A stretch of 64,000 bases of DNA, taken from assembly GCA_003574685.1 (NCBI GenBank), contig QOCQ01000001.1:124001-188000 (forward strand), in the 5' to 3' direction. Shown piece by piece: positions 56,512 through 64,000 of the stretch. A model generated the notes under the pieces. That model made no database searches. It saw only the letters and a program-made list of their open reading frames with translations, and had not been told where the DNA came from. The DNA is from Rhodospirillaceae bacterium SYSU D60007. GTDB lineage: Bacteria; Pseudomonadota; Alphaproteobacteria; Reyranellales; Reyranellaceae. Position 1 is the stretch's first letter. The number at the start of each line of letters is the position of its first letter. The position numbers and the translations under genes are program-made.

Positions 56512-57741
56512 ATGGAGCCGAACGGACATCTGGCCGTCCAGCCATGGATGATCGATCCGCGCACGATGCGGGTCATGGACGCGCTGGCGCGCGCCGGCAT
56601 CACGGCCCGCTTCGTGGGCGGCTGCGTGCGCGATGCCTTGCGCGGGCATCCTGTCGAGGACATCGACATTGCCATCGACCAGCCGCCCGAGGCGGCGATG
56701 CGCATACTTCAGGACGCTGACCTCAAGGTCGTGCCGACAGGCCTGAAACACGGCACGGTTACCGCCATCTCCGGCAGCCGGCCGTTCGAGATCACGACCC
56801 TGCGCCGTGACGTGGAAACCGATGGCCGGCGGGCCATTGTCGAGTTCACCGATGACTGGCGTGCGGATGCGGCACGGCGTGACTTCACCATCAATGCCAT
56901 GTTCTGCGATCCGGAGGGCCATCTCTGGGACTTCTTCGGCGGCCGCGCCGATCTGACGGCGGGCCGCGTGCGCTTCGTCGGCGAGGCGGCGATCCGCATC
57001 GCCGAGGATGTGCTGCGCATTCTGCGCTTCTTCCGGTTTCACGCCTGGTATGGCACCAGTCCGTTCGATACGGACGGGCTTGCGGCCTGCCGTGCCGCCG
57101 CCGGCCGCCTGCGCGATTTGTCGGCCGAGCGGGTGCGCAAGGAGTTGCTGAAGCTGCTCGAGGCGCGCGATCCCTGCGAGACGGTCGAGACCATGGCGGG
57201 GATCGGCCTCTTCGGCTACTGGCTGCCCGAATACGCCGGCACAGAGCTGCTGCGCCTCGTAATCGCCAACGAACAGGCGGTTTCGACTGCCGACGGATTG
57301 CGCCGCCTGTCGTCGCTGGTTGGTGTTGGCGCCGAAGCGGCCGCCATCGGCAAGCGCCTGCGGCTGTCCACCCAGGAATCGCTGCGGCTGACCGTGATGC
57401 TGGCCGCGGCGCCTGCCATAGACATCGGGCATGGACCTGCCGCTATCCGCCGGCAGCTCTACGAGCTGGGCAATGCGCTCTATCTCGACCGTCTGATGCG
57501 GCTGCCGTCCGCCGTCGATACACGCTGGCTGGAGGCCTGGCGGCTTGCGACCACGTGGACGCCGCCGGAATTGCCGGTGTCCGGCCGCGATGTCCTGAAA
57601 TCAGGCGTGCCGGCGGGGCGCAGGGTGGGGGCGCTGGTGGCGGCGGTCGAGCAATGGTGGATTGACCACGATTTCGCGCCCGACCGGGCGGCCTGTCTCG
57701 CAGAGCTGCATCGGCGCATCGAGCGCGGCGAGGACGCGTGA
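56512..57741 (+). CDS. cca: CCA tRNA nucleotidyltransferase / poly(A) polymerase family
   Basis: A 409-residue class II tRNA nucleotidyltransferase, which builds or repairs the 3' CCA end. The polymerase-beta head is ARFVGGCVRDALRGHPVEDI followed by DIAIDQPPEAAMRIL, with catalytic acids in the DID. RRDVETDGR and DDWRADAARRDFTINAMFCD (the nucleotide-reading basic/acid pairs) are followed by the helical body, with EDVLRILRFFRFHAWYG. The long form without an HD domain fits alphaproteobacteria. Four-base overlap with the next gene. Confidence 0.93.
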   Translation: MEPNGHLAVQPWMIDPRTMRVMDALARAGITARFVGGCVRDALRGHPVEDIDIAIDQPPEAAMRILQDADLKVVPTGLKHGTVTAISGSRPFEITTLRRDVETDGRRAIVEFTDDWRADAARRDFTINAMFCDPEGHLWDFFGGRADLTAGRVRFVGEAAIRIAEDVLRILRFFRFHAWYGTSPFDTDGLAACRAAAGRLRDLSAERVRKELLKLLEARDPCETVETMAGIGLFGYWLPEYAGTELLRLVIANEQAVSTADGLRRLSSLVGVGAEAAAIGKRLRLSTQESLRLTVMLAAAPAIDIGHGPAAIRRQLYELGNALYLDRLMRLPSAVDTRWLEAWRLATTWTPPELPVSGRDVLKSGVPAGRRVGALVAAVEQWWIDHDFAPDRAACLAELHRRIERGEDA

Positions 57742-58142
57742 TCCGCCCCGGGCTGGCGCTGGCCTTGTGGCTGGCCACCGCCGTGGTGGTGCTTGCCAAC
57801 CATATGATTGGCGACACGCTCATCGCCGGCGCCGTCGGGCCGCGCGACGCAGCATGGTACAAGGCATTGTTGCCGCTTCCCTACGTCGCGCTGATGGCGC
57901 TGATCCATGCGCGGCGCACGGCGGGGCCGGCATGGCAGGGTGCGGCCCTGCTGGCGGGCCTGCTGTGGGCAGGCTCGACCGCCGTGCTGGATGCTGCCTA
58001 CGGCCGCTTCACCTATGATGAGAGCCTGGCGTCGCTCGCCGACCGCTACGCGCTGGCCGAAGGCGCACCGTGGCCCATCCTGATGCTGGCGCAGCTTGTT
58101 TTACCGTGGGCTTGCGCTGCGCTGCTCGCCAGACGCCGCTGA
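57738..58142 (+). CDS. small membrane protein, unknown function
   Basis: A 134-residue protein with four hydrophobic segments (about 3-26, 42-58, 68-90, 108-128). I recognise no family. It starts with GTG that overlaps the cca stop (GTGA), so it is translationally coupled to cca and last in the nudix-cca transcript. It ends two bases from the convergent exported-protein gene. Confidence 0.7.
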   Translation: MIRPGLALALWLATAVVVLANHMIGDTLIAGAVGPRDAAWYKALLPLPYVALMALIHARRTAGPAWQGAALLAGLLWAGSTAVLDAAYGRFTYDESLASLADRYALAEGAPWPILMLAQLVLPWACAALLARRR

Positions 58143-58143
58143 G

Positions 58144-58701
58144 CTATTTGCGCTGGAGCTGGCCGGTGGCGGTACGGCGAATGTTGCCGTCCACCGTGCT
58201 GCGGAAGGCCAGCAGCATGTTCTTGCCCTGCAGCGTGCGCGTCCAGGCGTTCAGGATGTAGCCGCCGGACTCGCTGATGGTCACCGAGTAGACGGTCAGG
58301 CTGTTGCCGTCGATGCCGGCCCAGTACACCGTCTGGCCCTGCATAAGATCGGCTTCCGGCCCCTTGAACAGCTTGCCGTTAACGGTCGGCTGGAAAACGA
58401 CGCTTTGGCTCTGGGCCTTGGGGTTCGTCTGCCCGTCATTGACCCGGAAATCGATGCTCGACCACATCACCTTGAAGTTGTCGCCTTCCTTGACGACCTC
58501 GACGTCGTAGTCCCGCTGCGTCACGCGCGAGACCTTGCCGCCCACCAGCTCCGACACCCCGGTGCCGCTATAAGTGCCGACAAACGGCTCGATCGGATGC
58601 TTCTCCGCCCGCATCGGCTCGTCGGCCGCCAGAGCCGCGCCCCCCAGGGTGACTGTGGTCGCAACCAGGGCCGCCGTCAGCGCACGCCGTGTCCAGCTCA
58701 T
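58144..58701 (-). CDS. exported protein of unknown function
   Basis: A 185-residue protein with signal peptide MSWTRRALTAALVATTVTLG and cleavage at ALAAD. The mature part is beta-rich and mostly single-domain (GTYSGTGVSELVGGKVSRVT, DYDVEVVKEGDNFKVMWSSI, ILNAWTRTLQGKNMLLAF); the fold looks like a lipocalin/lipid-binding barrel but that is only an impression. An ATG 11 codons upstream is possible. GGGAGGC lies before MSWTRR. Convergent with the small membrane-protein gene. Confidence 0.78.
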   Translation of the reverse strand: MSWTRRALTAALVATTVTLGGAALAADEPMRAEKHPIEPFVGTYSGTGVSELVGGKVSRVTQRDYDVEVVKEGDNFKVMWSSIDFRVNDGQTNPKAQSQSVVFQPTVNGKLFKGPEADLMQGQTVYWAGIDGNSLTVYSVTISESGGYILNAWTRTLQGKNMLLAFRSTVDGNIRRTATGQLQRK

Positions 58702-58777
58702 CCATGCCTCCCGAACCAAACTTCCCTGCGGCACTGTAGCGCGTCCACAACCGGCACGCCACAGCAGCAGCGCCTTC

Positions 58778-59689
58778 CTACCACTTCACCTCTGGCGGCA
58801 GCGACATCAGAATCGCCTCGACATTGCCGCCGGTCATCAGGCCGAAGCGCGTGCCGCGGTCGTGCAGGAGATTGAATTCGACATAGCGTCCGCGGCGGTA
58901 CAGCAGCCGCTCGCGTTCCTCGGCCGTCCACGGCTCGTTCTGGTGGCGGCGCACGATGGCAGGCCAGGCCGCAAGGAAGGCCTCGCCCACCGCCTGCGTG
59001 AACGCGAAATCGCGGTCGCGGTCGCCGCTGTCGAGATAGTCATAGAAGATGCCGCCCACGCCGCGCGGCTCGCCGCGATGCGGCAGGAAGAAATACTCGT
59101 CGCACCATGCCTTGTAGCGGGGATACCAGGCCGGATCGAACCGGTCGCATGCGGCTTTCAGTGCGCCGTGGAATACCGCCGTGTCATCGGCATCCGGCTG
59201 CAGCGGCGTGAGATCGGCGCCGCCCCCGAACCAGGCCCGCGTCGTGACGATGAAGCGGGTGTTCATGTGGACCGCCGGCACGCGCGGGGAGCGCATGTGC
59301 GCCACCAGCGAAATGCCCGATGCCCAGAATCGCGGGTCCTGCGCCGCGCCGGGGATCTGCTGGCGGAACTCGGGCGAGAACTCGCCATGGACGGTGGAGA
59401 CGTTGACGCCAACCTTCTCGAACACGCGGCCGCGCATCACCGCCATGACGCCGCCGCCGAGATCGCCCTCGTTGTCCGGTTTCGCCCGTCGCCAGGGCGT
59501 ACGGACGAAGCGGCCCGGCGGCAGCTCGCGATGGGTGCCTGCCAGTTCGTCCTCGATAGCTTCAAAGGTGACGCAGATGCGGTCGCGCAAGGTTTCGAAC
59601 CAGATGCGCGCTGCTTCCTTGCAGGCATCGATATCGGTGCCAAGCGGCGAAGGATGGTGACCGGCCGTGGCAGGATCGGAGGAGGTCAT
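58778..59689 (-). CDS. hemF: oxygen-dependent coproporphyrinogen III oxidase
   Basis: Decarboxylates coproporphyrinogen III to protoporphyrinogen IX with O2 in heme synthesis. 303 residues. Signatures include the N-terminal helix [39 protein letters not shown] (conserved substrate-site segment), [20 protein letters not shown] and [20 protein letters not shown]. Its ATG overlaps the trmL stop (ATGA), so they form an operon. It supplies heme for the neighbouring cytochrome bc1 and for SdhCD. Confidence 0.97.
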   Translation of the reverse strand: MTSSDPATAGHHPSPLGTDIDACKEAARIWFETLRDRICVTFEAIEDELAGTHRELPPGRFVRTPWRRAKPDNEGDLGGGVMAVMRGRVFEKVGVNVSTVHGEFSPEFRQQIPGAAQDPRFWASGISLVAHMRSPRVPAVHMNTRFIVTTRAWFGGGADLTPLQPDADDTAVFHGALKAACDRFDPAWYPRYKAWCDEYFFLPHRGEPRGVGGIFYDYLDSGDRDRDFAFTQAVGEAFLAAWPAIVRRHQNEPWTAEERERLLYRRGRYVEFNLLHDRGTRFGLMTGGNVEAILMSLPPEVKW

Positions 59690-60144
59690 GTCAGTTCGGC
59701 ATATCCATCGGTCTGGCGCAGCCCCTCGGTCAATGCCATCGCGGCCGCCACGGCCACATTAAGCGATCGCAAGCCTTGCTGCATGGGCAGGCGAAGTCGC
59801 AGGTCGGCGGCGGCGTGTACCTCGGGCGGCACGCCGGCGCTCTCGCGTCCCACAAGCACGATGTCGTCCTTGCGAAACTCGAGACGCGGAAAGAGGTGAT
59901 CACCCGCGGTCGTCAGCAGCACCAGCCGGCCCGGCGCCCGGCTGCGGCGAAACGCCTCCCACGAGCTGTGACGTGTCAGGCGGACGCGGTCGATGTAGTC
60001 CATGCCGGCGCGTCGCAGGCGCCGGTCGTCGACCGGAAAGCCGCACGGCTCGATCAGGTCGACCGCAACGTCGAGACAGGCCGCCAGCCGCAGCAGCGTG
60101 CCAACGTTTGGTGCGATGTCGGGCTGATAGAGCGCAAGACGCAT
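59686..60144 (-). CDS. trmL: tRNA (cytidine/uridine-34 2'-O)-methyltransferase
   Basis: A 152-residue SPOUT-fold enzyme that methylates the wobble ribose in tRNA-Leu. Knot motifs: [20 protein letters not shown] at the start, [20 protein letters not shown] and the C-terminal trefoil segment [20 protein letters not shown]. This is the usual short length. A long upstream open frame was rejected because MRLALYQPD is the family start. It leads a two-gene operon with hemF and is divergent from petA across 199 bases. Confidence 0.94.
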   Translation of the reverse strand: MRLALYQPDIAPNVGTLLRLAACLDVAVDLIEPCGFPVDDRRLRRAGMDYIDRVRLTRHSSWEAFRRSRAPGRLVLLTTAGDHLFPRLEFRKDDIVLVGRESAGVPPEVHAAADLRLRLPMQQGLRSLNVAVAAAMALTEGLRQTDGYAELT

Positions 60145-60343
60145 CGGAGCCACACGATGAGAGGACTCGCATGCTCTACTGCGTGCCGGCCGCGCGCAAT
60201 TGTGCGTCGTCCTGCCGCATGTGCGCTGCGGAACAGCGCTCCGGGAGAGGCAACAAACCCTTGATCCCTGAGGGGCTTTCCGCTTCATTACGGCCGCTTT
60301 TTGCGGGCCGCGCGTCCGCCCGGACGATTGGGGACAGGTTCTG

Positions 60344-60916
60344 ATGGCAAGTTCCAGCAAAGCGGCGACGAGCGAGGGCGGCGCCGGTCATGGCGATGGC
60401 GTGGGCCGGCGGGATTTCCTGTTCATCGCCACCGGCGCCACTGCGGCTGTCGGCACAGCCGCTGCCATCTGGCCGTTCCTCAACAACATGAATCCGGCGG
60501 CCGACACGCTGGCGCTGGCATCGATCGAAGTGTCTCTCAATGGAATCGAGGTTGGCCAGGCCATCAAGGTGAGCTGGCGTGGCAAGCCGGTGTTCATTCG
60601 CCACCGGACACCCGAGGAAATCCAGGCGGCGCGTGATGTGGATGTCAGCCGGCTGCCGGACCCCGAAGACGATGCCAAGCGCGTCCAGAAAGGCCACGAC
60701 GACTGGCTGATCGTGGTTGGCGTCTGCACGCATCTGGGCTGCATTCCGCTCGGCACCGCCCAGGGCGAGACGCGGGGCGACTACAAGGGGTGGTTCTGCC
60801 CCTGCCACGGTTCGCATTACGACACCTCGGGCCGGATCCGCCGCGGGCCGGCACCCAAGAACCTCGAGGTGCCCACCTATACTTTCGTCAACGACACCAC
60901 GATCCGGATCGGCTGA
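60344..60916 (+). CDS. petA: ubiquinol-cytochrome c reductase, Rieske iron-sulfur subunit
   Basis: A 190-residue Rieske protein of cytochrome bc1. The N-terminal twin-arginine-type stretch [10 protein letters not shown] and a single anchor helix (about 22-46) precede the cluster domain. Cluster ligands C128/H130 and C152/H155 are in CTHLGC and CPCHGSH, with the disulfide C133-C154. The opening GRRDFL shows Tat-dependent membrane insertion. First gene of petABC; the next start is 23 bases downstream. Confidence 0.97.
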   Translation: MASSSKAATSEGGAGHGDGVGRRDFLFIATGATAAVGTAAAIWPFLNNMNPAADTLALASIEVSLNGIEVGQAIKVSWRGKPVFIRHRTPEEIQAARDVDVSRLPDPEDDAKRVQKGHDDWLIVVGVCTHLGCIPLGTAQGETRGDYKGWFCPCHGSHYDTSGRIRRGPAPKNLEVPTYTFVNDTTIRIG

Positions 60917-60939
60917 CCGGCCGGAGGGGAAGCTGAGAC

Positions 60940-62205
60940 ATGGCCTCGATGCAGGGTAAGCCGCCGGCTTTCAACAGCGCCGTCGTGCGGTGGATCGACA
61001 AGCGGCTGCCGATCTTCACCTTCATGCACCACGAGTACGGCGTCTTCCCGACGCCGCGCAACTTCAACTACTGGTGGAGCTTCGGCGGCATCGCCATGGT
61101 GATGCTGATCACCATGATCGTCACCGGCATCGTGCTGGCGATGAACTATACGCCTCATGTCGACTACGCCTTCGATTCGGTCGAACGCATCCGCCGCGAC
61201 GTGCCGCAGGGCTGGCTGATCCAGTACATGCACATGAACGGCGCCTCGTTCTTCTTCATCGCCGTCTTCATCCACCTTTTCCGCGGCATGTATTACGGCT
61301 CGTACAAGAACCCGCGCGAGCTCTTGTGGATGCTGGGGGTGGTGATCCTGCTGCTGATGATGGCGACGGCCTTCATGGGCTACGTGCTGCCTTGGGGCCA
61401 GATGAGCTTCTGGGGCGCCACGGTGATCACCAACCTGTTCTCGGCGATTCCGGTCTTCGGCGAGGATATCGTGACCTTCCTCTGGGGCGGCTTCTCGGTC
61501 GACAACCCCACACTTAACCGCTTCTTCTCGCTGCACTACCTGTTGCCGTTCGTCATCGTGGGCGTGGTGGTGCTGCACATCGCGGCCATGCACGTCGCGG
61601 GCTCGAACAATCCCACCGGCATTGATCCCCGCGGCCCGCAGGATACGCTTCCGTTCAGCCCCTATTACGTCACGAAGGACGGCTACGCGGTGGTCGTCTT
61701 CCTGATCTTCTACGCCATCTTCGTTTTCTTCGCGCCCGACTTCTTCGGCGAGCCCGACAACTACACCAAGGCGAATCCGCTGCAGACGCCGGCGCACATC
61801 GTGCCCGAATGGTACTTCCTGCCGTTCTACGCCGTCCTGCGCAGCATTCCCGACAAGCTGGGCGGTGTGATCGCGATGTTCGGCGCGATTGGCATATTGT
61901 TCCTGCTGCCATGGCTCGACACGTCTCGCGTACGCTCTGGGCGCTTCCGGCCGATGTTCAAGTGGTTCTTCTGGGTGTTCGTGATCGACTGCCTCGTCCT
62001 GGGCTGGGTCGGCGGCAATCCGGCAGACGCCGAGATTTCGATCCTTGGCATGCACATCCCGCTGCTGTGGATCGGCCGCCTTGCGACCTTCTGGTACTAC
62101 TTCCACTTCCTGATCCTGCTGCCGCTGCTGGGCAAGATCGAGCGACCATTGCCCTTGCCCGCGAGCATCGCCGACTCGGTGCTCAAGCCGGCCGCGGCGC
62201 GGTAA
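60940..62205 (+). CDS. petB: ubiquinol-cytochrome c reductase, cytochrome b
   Basis: Two-heme membrane core of bc1 (421 residues, eight helices). Family blocks: [40 protein letters not shown], the Qo-site [20 protein letters not shown], the PEWY loop in [20 protein letters not shown], and heme histidines in the second and fourth helices (for example [10 protein letters not shown] and [11 protein letters not shown]). It is an unsplit cytochrome b with a short C-terminal extension ([17 protein letters not shown]). A GGAGGGGAAGC site precedes the start. Confidence 0.98.
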   Translation: MASMQGKPPAFNSAVVRWIDKRLPIFTFMHHEYGVFPTPRNFNYWWSFGGIAMVMLITMIVTGIVLAMNYTPHVDYAFDSVERIRRDVPQGWLIQYMHMNGASFFFIAVFIHLFRGMYYGSYKNPRELLWMLGVVILLLMMATAFMGYVLPWGQMSFWGATVITNLFSAIPVFGEDIVTFLWGGFSVDNPTLNRFFSLHYLLPFVIVGVVVLHIAAMHVAGSNNPTGIDPRGPQDTLPFSPYYVTKDGYAVVVFLIFYAIFVFFAPDFFGEPDNYTKANPLQTPAHIVPEWYFLPFYAVLRSIPDKLGGVIAMFGAIGILFLLPWLDTSRVRSGRFRPMFKWFFWVFVIDCLVLGWVGGNPADAEISILGMHIPLLWIGRLATFWYYFHFLILLPLLGKIERPLPLPASIADSVLKPAAAR

Positions 62206-62219
62206 GGGGGGACTGCACG

Positions 62220-63044
62220 ATGCGCAAGCTGCTCGCCACTGGCGTCCTCGCCCTGCCGCTGCTCGCCGCGCCGGCGGCCGTGTTTCCGGCGCTGGCCGAG
62301 GCGGGCCATGGCCCGAAGCTGCTGGATACCCGGTTCTCCTTCGAGGGTCCGTTCGGCACCATCGACCGCGCCGCAGCCCAGCGCGGCTTCCAGATCTACA
62401 AGGAGGTCTGTGCCGCCTGCCACGCGATGTCGCTGATGTCCTATCGCAACCTCATGGACCTCGGTCTGAGCGAGGCCGCGGTCAAGGGCATTGCCGCTGA
62501 GGTGCAGGTTGAGGACGTCAACGACGTGGGCGAGAAGATCGAGCGGCCGGGCAAGCCCTCCGATCGCTTCAAGAAGCCGTTCCCCAATGATGCCGCCGCG
62601 GCCGCGGCCAATGGCGGGGCTGCACCGCCCGATCTCAGCCTGATCATCAAGGCGCGTCCCAACGGCGCGCGCTACGTCTTTTCCCTGCTGCAGGGGTATG
62701 TCGATTTCGACTCGCTGACCGACCAGCAGAAGGCGGAGTTTGGCCTTGCCAAGGACTACAAGCTGGAGGAAGGCAAGCACTTCAACATCTACTTCCAGCC
62801 GGGCGAGCAGGGCTACAAGATCGGCATGGCCAAGCCGCTCAGTGACGGACAGGTAAACTACGTCGACGGCAGCAAGAACGACCTGCCCAGCATGGCGCGC
62901 GACGTCGTGACCTTCCTGGCCTGGGCCTCCGAACCCCATATGGAAGCGCGCAAGCGCACCGGCGTACGGGTGGTGCTGTTCCTGCTGATCTTCGCTGGCA
63001 TGATGTACGCCGTAAAACGCAAGATCTGGGCCGACGCGCACTAA
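62220..63044 (+). CDS. petC: ubiquinol-cytochrome c reductase, cytochrome c1
   Basis: A 274-residue secreted c-type cytochrome. Signal peptide MRKLLATGVLALPLLAAPAA with later VFPALAEA, then the heme motif C64-A-A-C-H68 in EVCAACHAMSLMSYRNL, a methionine ligand expected late in the domain (IGMAKPLSDGQV region), and a C-terminal anchor helix (VVLFLLIFAGMMYAVKRKIW). Start MRKLLATG follows GGGGGGACTG. It ends the petABC operon, 14 bases from a family 1 repeat pair. Confidence 0.97.
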   Translation: MRKLLATGVLALPLLAAPAAVFPALAEAGHGPKLLDTRFSFEGPFGTIDRAAAQRGFQIYKEVCAACHAMSLMSYRNLMDLGLSEAAVKGIAAEVQVEDVNDVGEKIERPGKPSDRFKKPFPNDAAAAAANGGAAPPDLSLIIKARPNGARYVFSLLQGYVDFDSLTDQQKAEFGLAKDYKLEEGKHFNIYFQPGEQGYKIGMAKPLSDGQVNYVDGSKNDLPSMARDVVTFLAWASEPHMEARKRTGVRVVLFLLIFAGMMYAVKRKIWADAH

Positions 63045-63058
63045 CCGCCGCTTCCTGC

Positions 63059-63143
63059 GCTTCATGGTGAGCTTGTCGAACCATGAAGCAGCCCGCGCTA
63101 TCGCTGTGACGCCTTCATGGTTCGACAAGCTCACCATGAAGGC
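63059..63143. repeat. REPIN-like inverted repeat pair, family 1 (copy 3)
   Basis: Two opposed CTTCATGGT/ACCATGAAG hairpins 21 bases apart, 85 bases in total, in the same head-to-head arrangement and size as copies 1 and 2. It lies between the end of petC and the dapD ribosome site. Confidence 0.88.
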
Positions 63144-63182
63144 TAGTGCGAGTATGGTCCGCCGTCTTCGGAGGGAGAGAGC

Positions 63183-64000
63183 ATGAGCGCCGAGCTGCGG
63201 CAGGCCGTCGAGGCTGCCTGGGAAAACCGCGACAGCATCAACAGCAAGACCAAGGGTTCCGTGCGCGACGCCGTTGAGGCGGCCATTGCCGGCCTCGACG
63301 ATGGAAGCTTCCGCACGGCCGAGAAGGTCGGCGGCGAGTGGGTGGTGAACCAGTGGCTGAAAAAGGCGGTACTGCTGTCCTTCCGGCTCTACGACAGTGT
63401 GCCCATGGACGGCGGCGCGGCGTTCCCGGGCATCGGGGCGGCGCCATGGTACGACAAGGTGCCGCTGAAAACCGCGGGCTGGGACTCCGCGCGCTTCGCC
63501 AAGGCGGGCTTCCGCGCCGTGCCGGGCTCCGTGGTGCGCCGCGGCTCCTATGTCGCGCCCAACGTCGTGCTGATGCCAAGCTTCGTGAATCTCGGCGCGT
63601 ATGTCGGTTCGGGCACAATGGTCGATACCTGGGCGACCGTCGGCTCCTGCGCGCAGATCGGCAAGAACTGCCATCTCTCGGGCGGCGTCGGTATCGGCGG
63701 CGTGCTCGAGCCGCTCCAGGCGAACCCCGTGATCATCGAGGACAATTGCTTCATCGGCGCGCGCTCTGAAGTCGTCGAGGGCGTTATCGTCGAAACCGGT
63801 GCGGTGCTGGCGATGGGCGTGTTCATCAGCGCGACCACGAAGATCGTCGATCGCATGACGGGCCAGGTCCACACCGGACGCGTGCCGGCCTATTCCGTGG
63901 TGGTCCCCGGCAATCTGCCGGGCGGACCTGACAGGCCCTCGACCTATTGCGCAGTGATCGTGAAGACGGTCGATGAGCGCACGCGCGCCAAGACCTCGAT
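63183..64000 (+). CDS. dapD: tetrahydrodipicolinate N-succinyltransferase, 5' part
   Basis: The window ends inside this gene, after 272 codons; about a dozen are missing from the usual length. It adds succinyl to tetrahydrodipicolinate in the DAP/lysine pathway. The N-terminal helices ([34 protein letters not shown]) precede the left-handed beta-helix of hexapeptide repeats ([40 protein letters not shown]) with the substrate-binding Asp/Glu (VDTWA, EVVEGV). GGAGGGAGAGC precedes the ATG. It follows the family 1 repeat pair and does not look co-transcribed with petABC. Confidence 0.95.
   Translation, partial: MSAELRQAVEAAWENRDSINSKTKGSVRDAVEAAIAGLDDGSFRTAEKVGGEWVVNQWLKKAVLLSFRLYDSVPMDGGAAFPGIGAAPWYDKVPLKTAGWDSARFAKAGFRAVPGSVVRRGSYVAPNVVLMPSFVNLGAYVGSGTMVDTWATVGSCAQIGKNCHLSGGVGIGGVLEPLQANPVIIEDNCFIGARSEVVEGVIVETGAVLAMGVFISATTKIVDRMTGQVHTGRVPAYSVVVPGNLPGGPDRPSTYCAVIVKTVDERTRAKTS

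Noticed and set aside
60877-62106. 409-codon open frame antisense to petB
   Set aside because: Opposite intact cytochrome b, His/Glu/Arg repetitive composition typical of reversed membrane-protein codons.

Overview
The window is GC-rich (about two thirds G+C by eye), densely coding chromosomal DNA of an alphaproteobacterium. Evidence for this: an alphaproteobacterial-type gene run mdh-sucC-sucD-sucA-sucB-lpd, a separate sdhCDAB operon, a three-gene petABC (cytochrome bc1) operon, ethylmalonyl-CoA pathway enzymes, and a tctCBA solute transporter with a Bug-type receptor. The genus cannot be fixed from the sequence alone; a soil/water Rhodospirillales- or Hyphomicrobiales-like heterotroph (Reyranella-like, for example) would fit. 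I see no tRNA, rRNA, insertion sequence, prophage, CRISPR array or plasmid function.

Layout. 0-6 kb: end of an SDR oxidoreductase, a DUF962 membrane protein, a sulfatase with an apparent internal compensated frameshift, a choline-kinase-like phosphotransferase, asd (lysine/threonine/methionine synthesis), an MBL-fold hydrolase and a secreted DUF1080 protein. 6-13 kb: a LysM-tailed protein of unknown role, the tctCBA operon, a membrane protein of unknown function, and a TPR/glycosyltransferase-like protein. 13-20 kb: LysE exporter and pyridoxal kinase, the malyl-CoA lyase/mesaconyl-CoA hydratase pair, and sdhCDAB. 20-30 kb: a mixed set including a GntR-PhyH-SAF oxidoreductase operon, sodC, zapE, a class II aldolase, a Tat-exported dienelactone-hydrolase-like protein and an alpha/beta hydrolase. 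30-40 kb: mdh-sucCD-sucAB-lpd. 40-48.5 kb: an accessory block of regulators (HxlR, TetR), an MFS carrier, acyl-CoA ligase, FabF-type ketosynthase, an HpaB/AbfD-type flavoprotein and an unaccompanied carboxyltransferase. 48.5-55.4 kb: a MoxR-DUF58-BatA/DUF4159-VWA membrane operon. 55.4-64 kb: nudix CoA pyrophosphatase, cca, trmL-hemF, petABC, and the start of dapD.

How the genes work together. The TCA half-cycle from 2-oxoglutarate to oxaloacetate is almost complete here (sucAB-lpd, sucCD, sdhCDAB, mdh; only fumarase is missing). Its electrons go to ubiquinol through SdhCDAB and on through PetABC. The malyl-CoA lyase and mesaconyl-CoA hydratase turn mesaconyl-CoA into propionyl-CoA plus glyoxylate, which supplies the same cycle from C2 units.

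The intergenic DNA holds three families of short palindromic repeats arranged as inverted pairs (REPIN/BIME-like). The best candidates for unfamiliar biology are the 42-48.5 kb acyl-CoA cluster and the PhyH/SAF operon. Nothing I see amounts to a clearly new defence or mobile system.
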